Positions 35,243 through 43,999 are shown, counted from the stretch's first letter. The stretch: 64,000 nt of DNA from Mycobacterium kansasii ATCC 12478 (GCF_000157895.3 NC_022663.1:2480001-2544000); one strand, 5' to 3'. Numbers and translations are program-made. The notes: generated by a model from the sequence alone, not told the origin.

Positions 35243-36379
35243 ATGTCTACCGTGAAGACAAAAGGCGCTCTGATCTGGGAATTCAACCAGCCATGGTCGG
35301 TCGAGGACATCGAAATCGGTGACCCCGTCAAGGACGAGGTCAAGATCCAGATGGAGGCGGCGGGCATGTGCCGCTCCGACAACCACCTGGTTACCGGCGG
35401 TATTCCGATGGCGGGTTTCCCCGTGCTGGGCGGACACGAGGGCGCCGGGATCGTCACCGAGGTGGGTCCGGGTGTGGACGACATCGCCCCGGGCGATCAC
35501 GTGGTGTTGTCGTTCATCCCGTCGTGCGGGAAGTGCCCCACCTGTCAGGCCGGGCTGCGCAATCTCTGCGATCTGGGGGCCGGGCTGCTGGCCGGCGCCG
35601 CGGTAAGCGACGGCACCTTCCGCATTCAGGCCCGCGGGCAAAATGTCTACCCGATGACGCTGCTGGGCACGTTCTCGCCCTACATGGTGGTGCACCGCAG
35701 CTCGGTAGTGAAGATCGACCCGTCGATCCCGTTCGAGGTCGCCTGCCTGGTCGGCTGCGGCGTCACCACCGGCTACGGCTCGGCGGTGCGCACCGCCGAC
35801 ATCCGGCCCGGTGACGACGTCGCCATCGTCGGTCTGGGCGGCGTCGGGATGGCCGCGCTGCAGGGCGCGGTCGCCGCCGGCGCGCGCTACATCTTCGCCG
35901 TCGAGCCGGTGGAGTGGAAGCGCGACCAGGCGCTGAAATTCGGCGCCACTCACGTCTATCCCGACATGAACGCCGCGCTCATGGGCATCGCCGAGGTCAC
36001 CTACGGTCTGATGGCCAAGAAGGCGATCATCACCGTCGGCGAACTCCAGGGCGCCGATATCGACAGTTACCTGACCATCACCGCCAAGGGCGGCACCTGC
36101 GTGCTCACCGCCATCGGCAGCCTGCTGGACACCAATGTGACGCTGAACCTGGCGATGTTGACCTTGATGCAGAAGAACCTGCAGGGCACCATCTTCGGTG
36201 GCGGTAACCCGCAGTACGACATTCCGCAGCTGTTGTCGATGTATCGGGCCGGGAAGCTGAACCTGGACGACATGATCACCCGCCAGTACCGGCTGGAGCA
36301 GATCAACGACGGCTACCAGGACATGTTGGACGGCAAGAATATTCGCGGCGTCATCCGATTCACGGACGCCGATCGATGA
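35243..36379 (+). CDS. adhB: Zinc-dependent alcohol dehydrogenase (MDR family)
   Basis: 378 aa. Catalytic zinc ligands in GMCRSDNH and GGHEGAGIV, structural zinc Cys cluster in CGKCPTCQAGLRNLC, and Rossmann motif GLGGVGMAAL. Class III-like NDMA/NAD alcohol dehydrogenase family. ATG 35243 has GAGG immediately upstream; the frame upstream has no family similarity. A TATGCT -10-like sequence at 35145 suggests an additional internal promoter. It overlaps the next gene by four bases. Confidence 0.93.
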   Translation: MSTVKTKGALIWEFNQPWSVEDIEIGDPVKDEVKIQMEAAGMCRSDNHLVTGGIPMAGFPVLGGHEGAGIVTEVGPGVDDIAPGDHVVLSFIPSCGKCPTCQAGLRNLCDLGAGLLAGAAVSDGTFRIQARGQNVYPMTLLGTFSPYMVVHRSSVVKIDPSIPFEVACLVGCGVTTGYGSAVRTADIRPGDDVAIVGLGGVGMAALQGAVAAGARYIFAVEPVEWKRDQALKFGATHVYPDMNAALMGIAEVTYGLMAKKAIITVGELQGADIDSYLTITAKGGTCVLTAIGSLLDTNVTLNLAMLTLMQKNLQGTIFGGGNPQYDIPQLLSMYRAGKLNLDDMITRQYRLEQINDGYQDMLDGKNIRGVIRFTDADR

Positions 36380-36795
36380 CCCAGACGGCCCAATCTCCGG
36401 CACTGACGGCGTCACAATCGTCGTGGCGCTGCGTGCAAGCTCACGATCGGCAGGGTTGGCTCGCGTTGATGGCCGACGATGTGGTGATCGAGGACCCGAT
36501 CGGCGAGTCCGTCACGAACCCGGACGGCACCGGGGTGCGCGGCAAGGACGGCGTTGCCGCTTTCTACGACACCAACATCGCGGCCAATCAGTTGACGATC
36601 ACCTGCGAGGAGACATTCCCGTCGAGTTCGCCCAACGAAATCGCCCATATCCTGGTGCTGCGCAGCAGGTTTCCAGGCGGCTTCACCAGCGAGGTCCGTG
36701 GCATATTCACCTATCGCGTCGACGACGTGGGGCTGATCACCAACATGCGCGGCTACTGGAACCTCGACATGATGACGTTCGGCAAGGAGGAATAG
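36376..36795 (+). CDS. Ketosteroid-isomerase-like protein (Rv0760c-like)
   Basis: 139 aa, NTF2/SnoaL fold: WRCVQAHDRQGWLALMADDVVIEDPIG followed by beta strands ending in NMRGYWNLDMMTFG. The DPIG motif with the conserved Asp is the usual position of the catalytic base in this fold. The M. tuberculosis protein has a steroid-isomerase-like structure and binds steroid ligands. ATGA overlap with adhB. Last gene of the operon. Confidence 0.9.
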   Translation: MTQTAQSPALTASQSSWRCVQAHDRQGWLALMADDVVIEDPIGESVTNPDGTGVRGKDGVAAFYDTNIAANQLTITCEETFPSSSPNEIAHILVLRSRFPGGFTSEVRGIFTYRVDDVGLITNMRGYWNLDMMTFGKEE

Positions 36796-36800
36796 GCGTA

Positions 36801-38255
36801 TCAGCCGATCCGGCCGATTCCCGTGATGTTGCCTTGCATGATCTTGTTACCCATCAGCACCATGCAGGCCGTTTGAATCGGGTCGCTGAGGATGGTAGCC
36901 GATTTCGGTTGCTGCAGAACCACTCTCCCGTTGTCAGGGTCGATGACGGCGAACGCGAAAACATCCAGTGGTGTGGTGTTGTCCAATCCGATCCGGGTGA
37001 TGGTGTAGATCAGGCCGTCGGCGATGGACAGATGCGGCAATGCGGCGCTGCGAGTTCGACTGTCCCATACCGTGCGGCATCCGGTGGGCTCGACGTCCAC
37101 CCTGGTCATCCCGCCGACGAACGGCGCTGTCGGCGGCACTGCCGGACCGGCGCCCGCCGGGACCGCCGGATAGGGGTAGCCGTAGGTGCTGGCGATGAAC
37201 ATCGAATTCCCGACACCGATGGGAGAGTTCTCGCTGCCGGGGCCGCCTTGGGTCAGCACCGGTTGCTCGCAAAACAGCGTGCCGGTTCCGGATTGGTAGA
37301 CCAACGCGTGAACCAGCGGATCGGCGTTGTCCACGATGGTCAGGTAGTCGGCACCCGTCGGGCCGAAATAGGTTGGGGTGGAGCCTGTTCCCCAGCTCAG
37401 TTGCCCTGGTTTGCGGGCCGGTCCGCGATCGTAGGCTTGACGCCACAGGATCTGCGGGTTGCCCATGCCGTCCAGGTTGAGTTCGTAGAGGGCGAAGGTG
37501 GTGGCGACCGCGACGCGATTGCTCGGTGCCGCCGAGATGCTGTTCGCCACTTGCTCACCGGCGGGCAATTGCACGCTGGCAACACCCCCACCTGTTTTTG
37601 CCACGCCCACCACGCCGGTGCCGGTGGCGAACCAGACATTGCCCAGGTAATCGGGGACCACCCCGACGGATTGGTCGCCGGGCGGTATCACGCTGGACAC
37701 ATCGGTGGACTCGGTGACGATCAGCTGCCAGCAGCCCTTGCCGTCCTTGGCGTGAGCGATGCGCAGCAGATGGTTGGTTCCGTCGATCATCACCAGCTGG
37801 TTGTTGTTGTCCAGGTACGCATAGACGCCACCGAGCAGGCCGCCCTTGGCGATATCCATGCTGGCCAGCGGAATGACCCGCGGCACAATGCCGTTGGGAT
37901 CGATCAGGTGAACCACCGGGGCCTGGGTGATGTCGGAGGTGCACAGCGCCAGCACCAGGCCGTCGGTCCCCTGGGTGATGGTCGGGCACGCGGCCACCAG
38001 CGGGTACGCCAGAATCGCGGAGGGCCGGGCTCCGGGTCCGGGTAGCGGTCCCGCGTCGGCCGAGGCGGCGTCGTTGTGCATGGACGCCAACCCGTTCGGC
38101 GCCATGAACGGATTCGGCGGCGCCAACGGGCCGAACATGGCTGCCGCCCGCGCGTTCGGTGGAAGGTTCCGGGAAAGCGCCGCGGGCACAAGAGAAATCG
38201 CGCACGCGGCCAGAAATGCCGTAGGAACAGCCAGCATTGCTGTGGGAAACCGCAC
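36801..38255 (-). CDS. Exported protein of unknown function, propeller-like
   Basis: 484 aa. The GTG at 38255 is preceded by GGGAGG and opens a signal peptide (VRFPTAMLAVPTAFLAACAISLVPAAL). The mature part contains recurring strands with G-V-x-P-D-x-x-G-N-V-W-F and N-x-x-L-V-M-I-D type motifs, resembling six- or seven-bladed propeller repeats, and a few paired Cys (CPTI, CTSD, FCEQ, GCRT). Probably secreted or anchored in the cell envelope. I do not recognise the family or recall it at this place in M. tuberculosis. It converges on Rv0760c with only five bases between them. Confidence 0.65.
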   Translation of the reverse strand: MRFPTAMLAVPTAFLAACAISLVPAALSRNLPPNARAAAMFGPLAPPNPFMAPNGLASMHNDAASADAGPLPGPGARPSAILAYPLVAACPTITQGTDGLVLALCTSDITQAPVVHLIDPNGIVPRVIPLASMDIAKGGLLGGVYAYLDNNNQLVMIDGTNHLLRIAHAKDGKGCWQLIVTESTDVSSVIPPGDQSVGVVPDYLGNVWFATGTGVVGVAKTGGGVASVQLPAGEQVANSISAAPSNRVAVATTFALYELNLDGMGNPQILWRQAYDRGPARKPGQLSWGTGSTPTYFGPTGADYLTIVDNADPLVHALVYQSGTGTLFCEQPVLTQGGPGSENSPIGVGNSMFIASTYGYPYPAVPAGAGPAVPPTAPFVGGMTRVDVEPTGCRTVWDSRTRSAALPHLSIADGLIYTITRIGLDNTTPLDVFAFAVIDPDNGRVVLQQPKSATILSDPIQTACMVLMGNKIMQGNITGIGRIG

Positions 38256-38460
38256 CGGGGCCCCTCCCGCGCATTGGGTTAAGTGGATTGTCGCGATCGC
38301 GGACAACGACACGGCAACGCGATGTTAACGGTTTCGCCTCGAGATGACGGACCGGCGGTTCAGAGTGCTCGGCGGCAACCAACAGCTCGAATTCGCATAC
38401 GGCGGTGAGGCGCCGGGCGCACGCTGCAACCGGGCAACAGACGGCCAGGAGCGTGCACAT

Positions 38461-38781
38461 GATCGCCAGCGCCGATGATCAACCAACCCGACAACACTGG
38501 CGGCTCGCGCCGATACCGGCGCTGAGGGGCGTGCTGGCGGTCATCGGAGCAGTCGTGTCAGCCGTGTCCCTAGCTGGATGCCGGGGCTCTTCGGGTGGTC
38601 AGGGTCCTACCGCCAGTTCCCACTCTGCCGCGCCGTCGGCTGTTCCAAGTTACCGGGTTACCGGGTTACCGCCACCGTGCCCCTCGGCAAGAGCGGGGGG
38701 TGGCTGGCCGCGGATCCGGGCACCCACACCGTCTACGTCACCAAGCGCGACAACAACGTGGCGGTGATCCAATCTCGATAG
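38461..38781 (+). pseudogene. Lipoprotein with YncE-like start, frameshifted in an 8-bp repeat
   Basis: Starts MIASADDQPTRQHWRLAPIP, then a lipoprotein signal with lipobox LAGC (VSAVSLAGCRGSS). The frame breaks inside GTTACCGG repeated three times (38649-38671). With two copies instead of three the frame continues as VTATVPLGKSGGWLAADPGTHTVYVTKRDNNVAVI, the first blade of a YncE-type propeller (38666-38770). The restored product would still end at 38781 after one blade, so it is also truncated. Confidence 0.65.
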
Positions 38782-38929
38782 TGAATGCCTGCCCCGAAAA
38801 GCTGGTGCTGCTCCGGCCCGTGAAAAGCCACGCTCAGGCCGCCAGCGGCGAGTACCCTCACAGCCACTGATTGCGTCGGGCCCACACGGCGTTGATGTTT
38901 GCCCGTGTTCGCTCCGCCAGGAGGCACCA

Positions 38930-40318
38930 GTGTCGTACGTCGTGGCAGCTCCCGAGTTGCTGGTCACTGCCGCCGGCGATTTGGCCGAGATCGGTTCGGC
39001 GGTCAGCGCGGCGAACGCGCTGGCCGCCAATTCCACAACGTCGTTGCTGCCCGCGGCCACCGACGAGGTGTCCACCCGCATTGCGGCGTTGTTCGGCGCG
39101 CACGGCCTGGAATACCAGGCGGTCGTCGCAGAAGCAGCGCAGTTGCATCGGCGGTTCGTAAGCACCATGGCTGCAACCGCGAGCTCGTATCTGACCACCG
39201 AGACCGCCAACGCTGAGCGAACGCTGCGGAACGCGGTCAACGTTCCGGCCCGGGCACTGTTGGGCCGCCAGCCATTCAGCAACGCCGGTAGCGCGATGGC
39301 TATGGGTGGCGCTGCCGGTCTTGCCCCGACTGCCACCGCGGCGGCGGGCACGAGGATCACGGTGCCCGGCGCAGGGCCGCTGTACTACCCGAACTTCATC
39401 ACCACGCTGCCCTACCTCGGGCAGGTGCTCCTTCAGGGCGGCGTCCCGGGGCCAAGCTCGGTATCAATCCTGCAGGGGTACGAGCTGCTCAACCATGCCA
39501 TCGGACAGAACTGGTTCCCCGGCACCACCGCTCAACTGGTCAACTACCCAGCCAGCATCGGCATCCTCAGCGGTAGCCTGGCCGCTCCCACCACCAACGA
39601 CGCCGTCGCCATGGGACAGCGAGCGCTCAACGACCAGATCATGAATGCGTTTGCCAACGGTAGCGGCTCACCGGTACACATCGCCGGGCTGTCGGAGGGC
39701 ACCATCGTCGTCAACCGCGAATTGGCTTACCTGGCAGCCAACCCGAGCGCTCCGCCGCCTCATGCTCTGCAGTTCGCCATGTTCTCCAGCCCCGAGCTCG
39801 GTCTGGCGAACATCTACCTGCCGAACGGGATGACCGTGCCATTGATCAACTACACGGTGCAGGGCCTACCGAACACCCAGTACGACGTCAGCGTGGTGTA
39901 CGGCCAATACGATTTCTGGGGCAATCCGCCCGATCGACCCTGGAATCTGCCGGCAGCGGTGAACTCGCTGTTCGGGGCGGCTTACTACCACAACACGGCA
40001 TCACTGGCCTCGCTGTCGGACGCGGTGCAGGTGTCCAGTACGACCACCTCCTTGGGCGGCGCCATCACCACCTACATGATTCCCGCTCCAACTCTGCCAA
40101 TGTTGTTGCCGCTCAAGGATATCGGTGTTCCACAACCGATCGTCGACACCCTCAACTCGGTTCTGCAGCCGATTGTCAACGACGGCTATTCGTCGCTGAC
40201 CCCTGATGCTGGACCGTATTTCTCACACGGGTCACTGGTCGGCTTGCCGACCGCCGCGGACGTGGTGAACTCGGTGGCGCGTGGCCTTTTCGGCTCCGCG
40301 CCCAACCTGTTCGGGTGA
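38930..40318 (+). CDS. PE family protein with C-terminal PE-PPE (serine hydrolase) domain
   Basis: 462 aa, GTG start with AGGAGG upstream. The PE domain occupies residues 1-95. From about residue 145 comes the PE-PPE domain: PNFITTLPYLGQVLLQGG-type start, hydrolase elbow GLSEGTIVVNREL, Asp in VYGQYDFWGNPPDRPWN and late SHGSLVG His segment. Known PE-PPE proteins (such as Rv1430) are cutinase-like esterases exported by ESX-5. The elbow is GLSEG rather than the usual GFSQG. I do not recall a PE gene here in M. tuberculosis. Confidence 0.9.
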   Translation: MSYVVAAPELLVTAAGDLAEIGSAVSAANALAANSTTSLLPAATDEVSTRIAALFGAHGLEYQAVVAEAAQLHRRFVSTMAATASSYLTTETANAERTLRNAVNVPARALLGRQPFSNAGSAMAMGGAAGLAPTATAAAGTRITVPGAGPLYYPNFITTLPYLGQVLLQGGVPGPSSVSILQGYELLNHAIGQNWFPGTTAQLVNYPASIGILSGSLAAPTTNDAVAMGQRALNDQIMNAFANGSGSPVHIAGLSEGTIVVNRELAYLAANPSAPPPHALQFAMFSSPELGLANIYLPNGMTVPLINYTVQGLPNTQYDVSVVYGQYDFWGNPPDRPWNLPAAVNSLFGAAYYHNTASLASLSDAVQVSSTTTSLGGAITTYMIPAPTLPMLLPLKDIGVPQPIVDTLNSVLQPIVNDGYSSLTPDAGPYFSHGSLVGLPTAADVVNSVARGLFGSAPNLFG

Positions 40319-40342
40319 CCGCGGGCCGCCGATGCGCCCACC

Positions 40343-40354
40343 TATGCTGGACGA
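40343..40354 (+). promoter_or_regulatory. Predicted leaderless promoter of the HIT gene
   Basis: TATGCT at 40343-40348 matches TANNNT and ends six bases before the ATG at 40355. No Shine-Dalgarno is present, so the mRNA probably starts with the ATG. Confidence 0.55.
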
Positions 40355-40759
40355 ATGGCGTCGATCTTCACCAAGATCATCAACCGCGAACTACCGGGCC
40401 GCTTCGTCTACGAGGACGACGACGTCGTCGCCTTCCTGACGATCGAGCCGATGACCCAAGGCCACACGCTGGTGGTGCCGCGCGCCGAAATCGACCAGTG
40501 GCAGGACGTGGACGGCGCGGTGTTCGCCCGCGTCATGCAGGTCAGCCAGCTGATCGGCAAGGCAGTGTGCAAGGCGTTCCACACCGAACGGGCCGGCGTG
40601 ATCATCGCCGGGCTCGAGGTCCCGCATCTGCACATCCACGTGTTCCCCACCCGCAGCCTGCGTGACTTCGGATTTGCCAACGTCGACCGCAACCCGTCGC
40701 CGGAGTCACTCGACGAGGCGCAGGCCAAGATCAAGGCCGCACTGGCTCAACTGACCTGA
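40355..40759 (+). CDS. HIT-family nucleotide hydrolase (Rv0759c-like)
   Basis: 134 aa. The histidine triad is VPHLHIHVFP (His-x-His-x-His) near residue 92. The N-terminal FTKIINRELPGRFVYEDDDVVAFL segment is typical of the Hint/HIT branch, which hydrolyses AMP-amides. Predicted leaderless. Its end overlaps the phoR stop by 13 bases in convergent orientation. Confidence 0.93.
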   Translation: MASIFTKIINRELPGRFVYEDDDVVAFLTIEPMTQGHTLVVPRAEIDQWQDVDGAVFARVMQVSQLIGKAVCKAFHTERAGVIIAGLEVPHLHIHVFPTRSLRDFGFANVDRNPSPESLDEAQAKIKAALAQLT

Positions 40760-42180
40760 GCCGCAACCTCGCTGACACGCGGCAGGGTGACGCGAAAACA
40801 GCACCCCTCCCCCGGCGCGGTCGCCAGGCTGACAGCACCGCCGTGAGCCCTGACCAAGGAGTCGACGATCGACAGTCCCAGGCCGGTACCGCCGCTGGCT
40901 CGTGCCCGTGACGAGTCGGTGCGGTAGAAGCGCTCGAAAACCCGCGACGCATCTTCCTGGCTCATGCCCGGTCCCCTGTCGGCCACCTCGAGCACCGCAT
41001 CGTCACCCTCGGTGCCGACGCGGACGGTGATGTCGGCGCTTGCCGGGGTGTGCTGCAACGCATTCGCGACGAGGTTGCTCAGCACCTGGCGCAGCCGCGC
41101 GTCGTCGCCGAGCACCTCGGGAGTGCCGGGGCCTTCCAGGAATTCCAGGGTGATCGTGCGCTCGGGGTCGATCGCCTGCGCGTCGTGCACCGCATCGCTT
41201 GCCAACGCCAGCAAGTCCACCTGGTGATGTTCCAGCGGCCGCTGGACGTCCAGGCGGGCCAACATCAGCAGGTCGTCCACCAGCAGGCCCATCCTGCTGG
41301 CTTCGCTCTCGATCCGAGACAGCAACATGGCGACGTCGCGGGCGGCACCCTGGCGGTACAGCTCGGCGAAGCCGCGAATGGTGGTCAGCGGCGTGCGCAG
41401 TTCGTGGCTGGCGTCGGTGATGAATCGGCGCATCCGATCCTCGGACCCGCGGGCCTTCTCGGCAGAAGATTCGGAGTCCGCTACCGCCTGTTGGATCTGG
41501 GACAGCATCCCGTTGAGCGCCAGCGAAAGTCGGCCCACCTCGGTTCGGGGATCGCGCTCGGGGACGCGGCGATCCAGCTGTCCGGAGGCGATCGCCGCGG
41601 CGGTCTGTTCCACCTCGGCCAATGGCCGCAGGCTACGGCGCACCACCGCGTAGCCGGCGATACCGACGACAACCAGTACGGCAGCGCCGATGCCGATCTG
41701 CAACCAGACCAGCGATCGAACCGTGTGCTGGACGTCAGACAGATCGATGGCCACTGTGGTCAGGCCGCCATGAGTGCCGTGCACCGAGACCGCGCGCCAT
41801 TCGATATCGGAGCCGTTCACCGAATGCAGGGTCGTCGGATCCGGGCCGACGTCGTTGCTAGGAGGCAACGCCGGCTCGGCATTGCGGTCGTTGATGGCCG
41901 TGACGGTGTGGCCGTCGGGACTGATGCCGCGCACGTAGAACTTCGACGGCGGCCGGGCGGGATCGGGCCCTTCCCCGTTGGACATCGAATGCTTCCACGG
42001 GGACTGCGCCCAGGTGCGCGAGGCGTCCAGCAGCGTCGAATCGATCCGGCTGATCAGGCTGTGCCGCAGGATCGAGGTGACCGCAACGCCCGAAGCCAGC
42101 AGACCGCACAGCACCAGAACCAGGGTCGCCGCGACCAGGCTTACCCGCAGCGGTATTCCGCGTCGACGGTGCGTGGCCAT
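40747..42180 (-). CDS. phoR: Sensor histidine kinase PhoR
   Basis: 477 aa. Two transmembrane helices (about 15-37 and 158-180) frame an extracytoplasmic sensor domain. These are followed by HAMP, then the DHp helix with phospho-acceptor His259 in TDASHELRTPLTTIRG and the ATPase domain: N-box NLVANALQHT, G1 DRGPGM, F-box FERFYR, G2 GGTGLGLSIV. His259 has the same number as in M. tuberculosis PhoR. Phosphorylates PhoP, controlling acid response, surface lipids and ESX-1 output in M. tuberculosis. It follows phoP by 41 bases on the same strand. Confidence 0.96.
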   Translation of the reverse strand: MATHRRRGIPLRVSLVAATLVLVLCGLLASGVAVTSILRHSLISRIDSTLLDASRTWAQSPWKHSMSNGEGPDPARPPSKFYVRGISPDGHTVTAINDRNAEPALPPSNDVGPDPTTLHSVNGSDIEWRAVSVHGTHGGLTTVAIDLSDVQHTVRSLVWLQIGIGAAVLVVVGIAGYAVVRRSLRPLAEVEQTAAAIASGQLDRRVPERDPRTEVGRLSLALNGMLSQIQQAVADSESSAEKARGSEDRMRRFITDASHELRTPLTTIRGFAELYRQGAARDVAMLLSRIESEASRMGLLVDDLLMLARLDVQRPLEHHQVDLLALASDAVHDAQAIDPERTITLEFLEGPGTPEVLGDDARLRQVLSNLVANALQHTPASADITVRVGTEGDDAVLEVADRGPGMSQEDASRVFERFYRTDSSRARASGGTGLGLSIVDSLVRAHGGAVSLATAPGEGCCFRVTLPRVSEVAAQVS

Positions 42181-42221
42181 ACTCCACTACCTAGCCGGGC
42201 CGGGCACCACACGAAGCGCGC

Positions 42222-42944
42222 TCATCGTGGCTCCCGCAATACGTAGCCCACTCCGCGCAGGGTGTGCAGCAGCCGCTTCTCGCCGGTGTCAATCTTGCGG
42301 CGCAGGTACGAGACATAGGACTCAACAACGTTGACATCCCCGCCGAAGTCGTAGCGCCACACGTGGTCGAGGATCTTCGGCTTGCTCAACACCGTGCCGG
42401 CGTTGATCACGAAATAACGCAGCAAGGTGAACTCGGTGGGCGACAGCGACACCGGCTGGCCGGCCTTCCACACCTCGTGGGTTTCCTCGTCGAGCTCGAT
42501 ATCGGCGAACGTCAGGCGGGAATTGCGCGGTTCGGCGCTGCCCTTGCCGGCGCGGCGCAGAATGACCCGCAGCCGGGCGACAACCTCCTCCAGGCTGAAC
42601 GGCTTGGTCACATAGTCGTCGCCGCCCAGAGTCAGGCCGGCGATCTTGTCCTGCAGGGAGTCGCGGGCGGTCAGGAATAACGCGGGGGCATCGACGCCGT
42701 CGGCCCGCAGTCGGCGCAGCACCCCGAAGCCGTCCATGCCGGGCATCATCACGTCGAGGATCACCGCGTCCGGGCGGGCTTCCCGGGCCCGGTCCAACGC
42801 CTGGGCCCCGTTGCTGGCCGTATGGACCTCGAATCCCTGGAACTTCAGGCTCACCGACAGCAGCTCGACAATGTTGGCCTCGTCGTCCACGACGAGGATG
42901 CGAGCTTCCGGTGTGCCGGCTTCTCCCGGGTTCACTGCGGTCAT
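42222..42944 (-). CDS. phoP: Response regulator PhoP (OmpR family)
   Basis: 240 aa from the ATG at 42944. Receiver domain with VVDDEANIVELL and phospho-acceptor Asp in VILDVMMPGMDG (Asp64 here, equivalent to Asp71 in M. tuberculosis), then a winged-helix effector domain ending VVESYVSYLRRKIDTG...TLRGVGYVL. The C-terminal 220 residues are almost unchanged from M. tuberculosis; only the short N-terminal tail differs. The ATG at 42953 is an alternative; AGGA sits eight bases before the chosen one. Direct repeats upstream may be its autoregulatory sites. Confidence 0.96.
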   Translation of the reverse strand: MTAVNPGEAGTPEARILVVDDEANIVELLSVSLKFQGFEVHTASNGAQALDRAREARPDAVILDVMMPGMDGFGVLRRLRADGVDAPALFLTARDSLQDKIAGLTLGGDDYVTKPFSLEEVVARLRVILRRAGKGSAEPRNSRLTFADIELDEETHEVWKAGQPVSLSPTEFTLLRYFVINAGTVLSKPKILDHVWRYDFGGDVNVVESYVSYLRRKIDTGEKRLLHTLRGVGYVLREPR

Positions 42945-42968
42945 GACAACCATTCCTGCAGCACGTAG

Positions 42969-42999
42969 TTGAGTACTAGCTTCACGTTCATTGAGTACT
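42969..42999. promoter_or_regulatory. 9-bp direct repeats upstream of phoP
   Basis: TTGAGTACT occurs at 42969-42977 and again at 42991-42999, 22 bp apart, i.e. two helical turns on the same DNA face. OmpR-type regulators bind direct repeats, and PhoP autoregulates through direct repeats upstream of its gene in M. tuberculosis. A palindrome CAGTCGACTG follows at 43017-43026. The match to a PhoP site is by position and spacing, not by consensus. Confidence 0.4.
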
Positions 43000-43093
43000 T
43001 CCTGAGAGCTCGTTGGCAGTCGACTGATAATAGTCTGCCAGGAGTCGGCTGATTGGCTTGAACCCATGCGCAATTATTTGGTCGCGTCGCGAA

Positions 43094-43105
43094 TAGACTC
43101 GCAGG
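43094..43105 (+). promoter_or_regulatory. Predicted leaderless promoter of the Rv0756c-like gene
   Basis: TAGACT at 43094-43099 fits TANNNT; CGCAGG separates it from the ATG at 43106 by exactly six bases. AGG in the spacer could act as a weak ribosome site if transcription starts earlier. Confidence 0.5.
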
Positions 43106-43828
43106 ATGAATCTCGGCAACAGTCTCGTGGCGATCGCTACCCTGCCGGCCCGTGCCGGTCTCGCCGCCGCCGAAACCAGCCTCAACCTAGCCGGCGCAGC
43201 GGTCGGACTGGCGAAGCAAGCGCTCGGTGAGACCGGTGGCGATGCCGGGTCCAACGCCATGGCCAGCGTATTGGGGATCGAAGAGGCGATCGTGCGCGCC
43301 AACCGGCTGGCCAAGCTCCTGGACGAAGACGCACCGCTGGGACGCGCGATCGCACCCGACGGGCCGATGGACCGAATGCTGCGCCCGGGTGGGGTGGTCG
43401 ACCTGCTGACCGCGCCCGGCGGATTGCTGGACCGCCTCACCGCCGAGGGAGGTGCGATGCAGCGCGCGCTGCAACCGGGCGGGCTGGCCGACCAGATACT
43501 GGCCGAAGACGGCCTGGTCGAACGGGTGCTTTCCGAGGACGGGCTGGCCGATCGGCTGCTCGCCGAGGGCGGCCTGATCGACAAGCTGACGTCGAAGAAC
43601 GGACCCCTCGAACAACTCGCCGGCGTGGCCGACACCCTGGCCCGGCTGGCGCCGGGCATGGAGGCGCTCGAGCCCGCGATTGCCACGCTGCAAGACGCCG
43701 TCATTGCGCTCACCATGGTGGTCAACCCGCTCAGCAACATCGCCGAGCGCATCCCGCTGCCGGGCCGCCGGCCACGCTCGTCGTCTCGGTCGGTGCGCTC
43801 GCAACGCATCATCGACAGCGAGCACTGA
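43106..43828 (+). CDS. Conserved mycobacterial protein with PGG/EDGL repeats (Rv0756c-like)
   Basis: 240 aa. Residues ~80-160 consist of about six imperfect repeats of 12-15 residues: PDGPMDRML, PGGVVDLLTA, PGGLLDRLTA, PGGLADQILA, EDGLVERVLS, EDGLADRLLA and EGGLIDKL. The pattern is xxGG/DGL-x2-x-L, predicting short stacked helices. Ends in a basic Ser/Arg tail. Function unknown. Divergent from phoP, and followed by tRNA-Thr. Confidence 0.8.
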   Translation: MNLGNSLVAIATLPARAGLAAAETSLNLAGAAVGLAKQALGETGGDAGSNAMASVLGIEEAIVRANRLAKLLDEDAPLGRAIAPDGPMDRMLRPGGVVDLLTAPGGLLDRLTAEGGAMQRALQPGGLADQILAEDGLVERVLSEDGLADRLLAEGGLIDKLTSKNGPLEQLAGVADTLARLAPGMEALEPAIATLQDAVIALTMVVNPLSNIAERIPLPGRRPRSSSRSVRSQRIIDSEH

Positions 43829-43855
43829 CCCGTTAGGCTGGCACCGGTTAACCAG

Positions 43856-43927
43856 GCCTCCTTAGCTCAGTGGTAGAGCACTCGCCTTGTAAGCGAGCGG
43901 TCGTCAGTTCAATCCTGACAGGGGGCT
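43856..43927 (+). tRNA. tRNA-Thr (anticodon TGT)
   Basis: 72 nt. The acceptor stem GCCTCCT (43856-43862) pairs with AGGGGGC (43920-43926). The D arm is GCTC/GAGC, the anticodon arm CTCGC-CTTGTAA-GCGAG gives TGT, and the T arm is GTCAG-TTCAATC-CTGAC. CCA is not encoded. The 3' half is the likely bacterial attachment site of the integrative element that begins directly after it. Confidence 0.95.
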
Positions 43928-43999
43928 CGACTTACTCATCTAGCTGCGCAAACTTCGCAGGCAGTGTGCTGAGAGAGCGCTCGATCCAAGGCTTCGGTG

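Noticed and set aside
35219..36415. 398-codon minus-strand frame opposite adhB
   Set aside because: Antisense shadow of a clear zinc alcohol dehydrogenase; His/Asp/Gly-rich composition typical of reverse-strand frames in GC-rich DNA.
36423..38045. 540-codon plus-strand frame opposite the exported propeller protein
   Set aside because: Runs through the Rv0760c-like gene and the propeller gene in non-coding frames; no domain seen.
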